Of a DNA stretch of 64,000 nucleotides, positions 59,847-64,000 are shown piece after piece. The translations under genes were made by a program, and so were the position numbers. Numbering within the stretch: the first letter of the stretch is position 1; each line of letters starts with the position of its first letter. The notes below the pieces were generated by a model, which ran no database searches, was not told where the DNA came from, and saw only the letters and a program-made list of their open reading frames with translations. Source of the stretch: Dictyobacter aurantiacus (GTDB lineage Bacteria > Chloroflexota > Ktedonobacteria > Ktedonobacterales > Ktedonobacteraceae); contig NZ_BIFQ01000001.1 in the NCBI RefSeq assembly GCF_003967515.1, forward strand, positions 2,356,001 to 2,420,000. The letters run 5' to 3'.

Positions 59847-60169
59847 GCAAACATACCTTCACAACCAGCACTAAAACACAATTGGGCTTCATCAAGGGTT
59901 TCGGGAACGGTAGAGAGATAAGCGTAGGCTTCATCGAGAGAGTGGTTAAGTAAGGAGAGCTCACGCTCACGTTTTTCCATAATCACTAACCTCAACTGCT
60001 GATAATCATCCTGGCGCATCAGATCCATAATAGCCTCCAGTACGTCTCCCAGTGAGGAGTCAAGCTCCACAGCCAACGCCTTTAGCTCTTTATGCTGCGT
60101 CGAAGGGATCTGAATCGATTTTCGAACGAGGTTCTCATGACGATATAGGTCTGTATGTGCAACAGCCAT
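59843..60169 (-). CDS. Antitoxin of the MazF-type pair
   Basis: 108 residues. An early segment (LVRKSIQIPSTQHKELKALA) looks like a ribbon-helix-helix strand and helix, followed by VELDSSLGDVLEAIMDLM. The C-terminal helix-rich tail (LNHSLDEAYAYLS) would bind the toxin. It is not the AbrB/MazE type. It overlaps the toxin gene by 4 bp and should repress the shared promoter; the 120 bp upstream is short and shows no obvious operator. Confidence 0.8.
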   Translation of the reverse strand: MAVAHTDLYRHENLVRKSIQIPSTQHKELKALAVELDSSLGDVLEAIMDLMRQDDYQQLRLVIMEKRERELSLLNHSLDEAYAYLSTVPETLDEAQLCFSAGCEGMFA

Positions 60170-60292
60170 GAAGTTGCCTCCTAGTCATAACACGACTTCA
60201 TCTTTACTTATTGTACCGAGGTGGTTAGTAATTGTCAATGAAGATTGGGCTGTTTTATTAGAATTATTAGAAAACTTAGCCAGGATAAATGC

Positions 60293-61174
60293 CTATTTTT
60301 CGCCGTCGATGCGCATTATATCGGGATTAAAGCCTACCTCTGGCGGTTTTTTTTCCTTTTTGTCCCGGGTGCGCTGGCTTAGCCTTAAAGTCAGGAGAAG
60401 GGCGAAGGAAACGGCCAGTAAAACGACGGCGAGGGCGATGGATTTGTCCAGGTCGCTCTCAGAAGCGATATACACAGCGATCGGCATGGTCTGGGTGACG
60501 CCGGGAAAGTTGCCAGCAAAGGTGATGGTGGCCCCAAACTCGCCGAGCGCACGCGCCCAGCACAGGCCGATGCCAGATAGCAAGGCGGGACGCACCAGGG
60601 GCAGGGTGACGCGGAAAAACGTGTAGAGAGGGGAGGCGCGCAGGGTATAGGCAGCTCGCTCGTAGCGCCGATCCAGTTGTTCAAAGCCCGCCCTGGCACT
60701 ATTGACAAAAAAAGGCGCCGCGATAAAGGTCTGGGCCATCACGACGGCGGCCGTCGTAAAAGGGATGGTAACGTTGAAAAGGGCCAGATAGCGACCAAGC
60801 AGTCCCAGGCGTCCAAAGGTTAACAGCAGGGCGACGCCTGCCACCACCGGGGGCAGTACAGTAGGTAAGGTAATCAGGGTTTCGAGCAGACCCCGCCCCA
60901 AGAAGCGGCGGCGAGCCAGCAGATAAGCGACGGGCAGGCCAAACACAACCGCCAGCAGGGTACTCAGGGTAGTAGTGACCAGGCTGAGCTGCAAAGCCTG
61001 AAAGATGTCCGGCTGCAGAATCTCATTCCAGATCGTCGCCGGTGCTTCTCTGAAGAGCAAACCCGCCAGAGGAATGCCCAGGAACAGAAAGAAGAGGCTG
61101 CTCAACAGCAGGGTCAGACCTCTGGCCAGCCATGTTCCCGAACCACGGGCGGATAACATATTTCTCTGTATCAT
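60293..61174 (-). CDS. modB: ModB-like molybdate ABC transporter permease
   Basis: 293 residues with about six membrane helices. The coupling loop for the ATPase is visible as YERAAYTLRASPLYTFFRVT followed by LPLVRPALLSGIGLCWARAL. GEFGATITFAGNFPGVTQTM is highly typical of ModB. The C-terminal basic tail is longer than usual. The start overlaps the TGA of the upstream TPR gene by one base (TGATG); ATG 61159 is an internal alternative. No modA or modC gene is in the window, and sulfate-type permeases are related, so the substrate is likely but not proven. Confidence 0.85.
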   Translation of the reverse strand: MIQRNMLSARGSGTWLARGLTLLLSSLFFLFLGIPLAGLLFREAPATIWNEILQPDIFQALQLSLVTTTLSTLLAVVFGLPVAYLLARRRFLGRGLLETLITLPTVLPPVVAGVALLLTFGRLGLLGRYLALFNVTIPFTTAAVVMAQTFIAAPFFVNSARAGFEQLDRRYERAAYTLRASPLYTFFRVTLPLVRPALLSGIGLCWARALGEFGATITFAGNFPGVTQTMPIAVYIASESDLDKSIALAVVLLAVSFALLLTLRLSQRTRDKKEKKPPEVGFNPDIMRIDGEK

Positions 61175-62931
61175 CAGGCAAGACCGCGCGAAAGAGAGTG
61201 GCGCGCCTGCTCGATGTCATGCTGAACAAGCGAGACCTGCGCGGGCATGTGCAGACTTTGATAGGCGGCCAGGGCGGCCTCGTAGCAGGCCAGTGCCCGC
61301 TGGATATTATGCTGTTGATCCCCTCGTGCGAGATCGGCATAGGCCAATCCCAATGTATGTTTGTTCTGTGCCCATTCCAGTGGCGTCGTCTCGCGCGTCT
61401 GAATCTGTAGCGCCTCCTCAAAACAGGCGATGGCGCGTTCCAGATAATCCTGCCGCTCCGTCCTGGCCAGCGTCCAATAGGCCTGCCCGAGATTTCCCTG
61501 CGTGGTCGCCCATTCATCCTGCATGTTTTCACGGGCATAGACGAGCAGGGCAGCCCTGTAACACTCGACCGCCTGCTGCAGGTAAGGATGGCAATTATCA
61601 AGCAAGCAATCCTTATACGCATTGCCAAGGTTGCTCTGGGTTTTAGCCCACTCATAGGGCGTGTCTTTACGGTTATATACCTGCAGCGCTGACTCAAATG
61701 AGGTAATGGCCTTTTGAATATGGCTCTGCCACTCTTCTTCATCTACCGGCTCGATGAGCATATACACGTGGCCCAGGTTATAGTGCACATTAGCCCAGGC
61801 CAATGGATGCTGCACAAACGTATAGACCTCCAGGACGGCCTCGAAGCTGAGAATCGCCTGGCGCAGTTGCTCCTGCCGGTTCCCTTCTGGCATATCCAGA
61901 TAGGTCAGGCCCAGCATATTATTGGTTTTGGCCCACTCGGCGGGATAGGTATCACGTGTATATACCCTCAGCGCCATGCGAAAGCAGGTTACGGCCTGCT
62001 CCAGGCGGATCTGCTCGTTACCACTCGACATCAAATTATAGGTGATGCCCAGGTTGTTATAGACAGACGCCCAATCCAGGGGAGTATCCTCTTTTGAATA
62101 GACGCTGAGGGCGGCCTGATAGCAATCTACCGCGTGGTGCAGACTGGCTTCGCTCTCATCACCGGGCATGTTGCGATACGCGTTGCCCATACTCTGCATG
62201 GTGTTGGCCCACAGCTCTGGATGCCGGTCGAAGGTATTGACCTGCAGGGCCGCCTGGTAGTGAATGATCGAGCGTTCCAGATTCGTCTGGCGTTCGCCAC
62301 CTGGCAGAAAGGCATAGACATTGGCCAGGCTAAACTGCGCCATTGCCCATTCCTGGGGTGTAGACTCACAGGTATAGACGCGTAACGAGGCCTCATAACA
62401 AAGGATGGCTTTACGTAACGTCGAGTAACGATCATCGGAGGGAAGCAGACAATAGACATTGCCCAGGTTGTATTGGATGCTGGCCCATTGCTCGGGGAAC
62501 GCTTCGAATGTATATACCTCAAGGCATGCCTGCAAGCAACTCAGGGCTTTAAAGAGCGCCGGACGGCGATTACCACTGGGGAGATATAAATAGGTCAGAG
62601 CCAGCTCATACTGGACCTGCGCCCAATCGAGGGGATGTTCTTCACTGGTAAACACTTCCAATGAAGATTGCAGGGCGGCCAGCGCTTTATTTAAATGCTG
62701 CTGGCGTTCAGGACCAGCGGTTGAATTGCGATATGCGATGCCTAACTGTTGCTGAGTCCTGGCCCATTCGATGGGCGAGCTTTGTAAAGAATAGAGACTC
62801 AACGCTTTCTGGAAGCAAGTAATGGCCAGCTTCAGGTTGGCCTGTTGATCTCCCGTGGAAATGTTACGATATTTTATACCCAATGCATATTGGGCATCAG
62901 CGGCTGTACGCCACTCGTTGTCGTCTTTCAT
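61174..62931 (-). CDS. TPR-repeat protein, 12 units
   Basis: 585 residues, made almost wholly of about 12 tetratricopeptide-like units of roughly 48 residues. Each has a W-A-x-x-x-x-N-L-G-x-x-Y core (for example EQWASIQYNLGNVYCLL, LAWANVHYNLGHVYMLI, DEWATTQGNLGQAYWTL) and a V-Y-T-x-x-x-x-P turn. The units are more regular and longer than classical 34-residue TPRs. No enzymatic domain is present, so it is presumably a scaffold or peptide binder. The stop codon overlaps the start of the modB-like gene, so translation of the two is coupled. Confidence 0.88.
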   Translation of the reverse strand: MKDDNEWRTAADAQYALGIKYRNISTGDQQANLKLAITCFQKALSLYSLQSSPIEWARTQQQLGIAYRNSTAGPERQQHLNKALAALQSSLEVFTSEEHPLDWAQVQYELALTYLYLPSGNRRPALFKALSCLQACLEVYTFEAFPEQWASIQYNLGNVYCLLPSDDRYSTLRKAILCYEASLRVYTCESTPQEWAMAQFSLANVYAFLPGGERQTNLERSIIHYQAALQVNTFDRHPELWANTMQSMGNAYRNMPGDESEASLHHAVDCYQAALSVYSKEDTPLDWASVYNNLGITYNLMSSGNEQIRLEQAVTCFRMALRVYTRDTYPAEWAKTNNMLGLTYLDMPEGNRQEQLRQAILSFEAVLEVYTFVQHPLAWANVHYNLGHVYMLIEPVDEEEWQSHIQKAITSFESALQVYNRKDTPYEWAKTQSNLGNAYKDCLLDNCHPYLQQAVECYRAALLVYARENMQDEWATTQGNLGQAYWTLARTERQDYLERAIACFEEALQIQTRETTPLEWAQNKHTLGLAYADLARGDQQHNIQRALACYEAALAAYQSLHMPAQVSLVQHDIEQARHSLSRGLA

Positions 62932-63109
62932 TCCAAAATAACATCCTGCATGTGACGAAAAGGAGGGGCCCCTCCAGGCGCGTTATATGCGTAAAACTAA
63001 AAACTTCTCATATGGATTGTATGTTGTGCCTTGCTGCTTGTCAACTATGTTCTCTTTGCTCAGGATGAGTTTTTTGCGTGGCACCCGTGCTGAGATAAAG
63101 AATTCCAGT
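62932..63109. other. Gap between two TPR genes
   Basis: About 180 bp without a recognised feature; probably the promoter of the TPR-modB unit. Confidence 0.35.
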
Positions 63110-64000
63110 TCAGCTCTGAAAAAGGATCGCCAGCGCCTTCACGCGTGATTCCTGCCCCCAGATGGCCAGCATGTGTTGATAGAGCGCGTAGATTTCGCCG
63201 AACACCAGCTCACTATTGATGGCGCGCGCCGTCCTGGCTGCGGCCTCAAGGTAGATGCAGGACTGGATCATATTGCCGAGCACCAGCGAGGTATAGGCGC
63301 GATACTTTAAAAACTCGGCACGCATGCGTTCACAGGGTACCGGTTTGAGCTCATCCACCTGGGCAAACGCCTCCCAGGCCATTTTGGGCTGCCCCAGTCT
63401 GAGGAAAACCAATCCCTGATACAGGTATAGCATGGAGCGGTCACAGCGCGCATAGGTGGCGCAGGCATCTTCTTCTGGCTTCTCGGGGAAGACCGCCAGC
63501 GCCAGCTTTAAAAACTGCAGGGCCTCCGTCTCGCGTCCCATAGTGGCCTGTATCTCGGCCAGCCCGGCAAAGATCCAGCTATGGAGCATGGGAGAGATGC
63601 TATCGTTGTTGGTGTTGATGCGATGCAAGGCGTTATTATAAGCGTTAAGCGCCGAGCCAACGCGCTTGCGCGCGGCAAAGATGGTCGCCAGGCGAATCTG
63701 AGCCGCGACGTAGAGATTCCAGTCCCTGCCCAGCTGGCTATACACCAGGGACTGGGTGCCGTTCGCCTCGGCGGACGCGAAATCTCCACGCTGTAGATCC
63801 AGTAGCGCGATCAATTGATAGGCCTGCGCGGTCAGGCCGGCGGCCTTTTTTTGCGCGGGACCGGGGGTCAGGGTCGGCTTCAATAAACGCGTCAGGTAGC
63901 TTGGGAGCAACCGCTCCAGTTCTCGCTGGCCTCCCCCCATATACCGCTCCCAGCAGGAGGTCAGCCCGAGGGACCACTCCTCTAAAGAGGCCGGGAGATC
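63110..64000 (-). CDS. TPR-containing protein, N-terminus outside window
   Basis: About 296 residues up to the window edge, with no start needed inside. It is helical with TPR-like pairs (AQAYQLIALLDLQRGDFASA; SWIFAGLAEIQATMGRETEA; LYLYQGLVFLRLGQPKMAWE). The stretch LTSCWERYMGGGQRELERLL is reminiscent of XRE-type regulators with TPR tails common in Ktedonobacteria, but the DNA-binding part would be beyond 64000, so this is a guess. It reads in the same direction as the TPR-modB genes, 178 bp upstream. Confidence 0.75.
   Translation of the reverse strand, partial: DLPASLEEWSLGLTSCWERYMGGGQRELERLLPSYLTRLLKPTLTPGPAQKKAAGLTAQAYQLIALLDLQRGDFASAEANGTQSLVYSQLGRDWNLYVAAQIRLATIFAARKRVGSALNAYNNALHRINTNNDSISPMLHSWIFAGLAEIQATMGRETEALQFLKLALAVFPEKPEEDACATYARCDRSMLYLYQGLVFLRLGQPKMAWEAFAQVDELKPVPCERMRAEFLKYRAYTSLVLGNMIQSCIYLEAAARTARAINSELVFGEIYALYQHMLAIWGQESRVKALAILFQS

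Overview
This 64 kb chromosomal window has a moderate GC content and compact but very repeat-rich gene spacing. It looks like a Chloroflexota genome, most probably of the class Ktedonobacteria. That placement is inference: it rests on the mix of a Ser/Thr kinase fused to membrane helices, HTH/TPR regulators, many histidine kinases, KaiC-like ATPases, a SpoIIIAA/R3H protein and an accC-fabF-accB cluster, not on a marker gene.

Layout. 1-2.2 kb: an FtsX-type ABC permease cut by the window edge. 2.7-9.2 kb: an HTH regulator and two paralogous class A penicillin-binding proteins. 9.3-12.6 kb: two Gfo/Idh/MocA oxidoreductases around an AraC-type regulator. 12.6-14.8 kb: a NarL-type two-component pair. 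14.9-15.5 kb: a hairpin-rich repeat element containing a 95-bp tandem array. 15.5-20.1 kb: a tight operon of KaiC-like ATPase, stand-alone receiver, histidine kinase and hybrid kinase. 20.4-24.1 kb: an ABC-2 exporter and an XRE-anchored membrane protein. 24.1-28.5 kb: GNAT, AsnC-type regulator, miaA and a large Ser/Thr kinase. 29.2-32.3 kb: a wall-hydrolase-like membrane protein, tRNA-Leu(GAG), tRNA-Val(TAC) and a decayed surface-protein gene. 32.5-41.5 kb: a membrane HAMP-like protein, a PAS kinase, a divergent LysR/MFS pair, a deaminase, a RidA protein, small membrane proteins and an ECF sigma factor. 41.0-41.2 kb: a cluster of perfect DnaA-box 9-mers beside an 80-bp palindrome. 41.6-45.9 kb: a GlcD-GlcE fusion and a histidine kinase. 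46.1-50.5 kb: a fatty-acid synthesis region (a MaoC-type dehydratase pair divergent from accC-fabF-accB). 50.6-52.4 kb: an intact-looking IS4-family element. 52.4-58.9 kb: threonine deaminase and a pdxS-pdxT-GNAT-R3H ATPase run. 59.4-64 kb: a MazF toxin-antitoxin pair, a ModB-type permease coupled to a 12-repeat TPR protein, and a truncated TPR regulator.

The most unusual feature is the intergenic DNA. At least eleven very long, nearly perfect palindromes (stems of about 20-40 bp) lie mostly just past stop codons. Their arms differ completely, but many share the same apex, GCGC-four bases-GCGC. Some sit inside larger elements bounded by inverted ends. A second family of GC-rich repeats fills several other gaps. 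The DnaA-box cluster, the KaiC signalling operon and an inverted repeat around the fatty-acid promoter are the other points that most deserve follow-up.

All function calls come from reading motifs by eye. No database search was possible, so paralogue-level names and start codons are best estimates.
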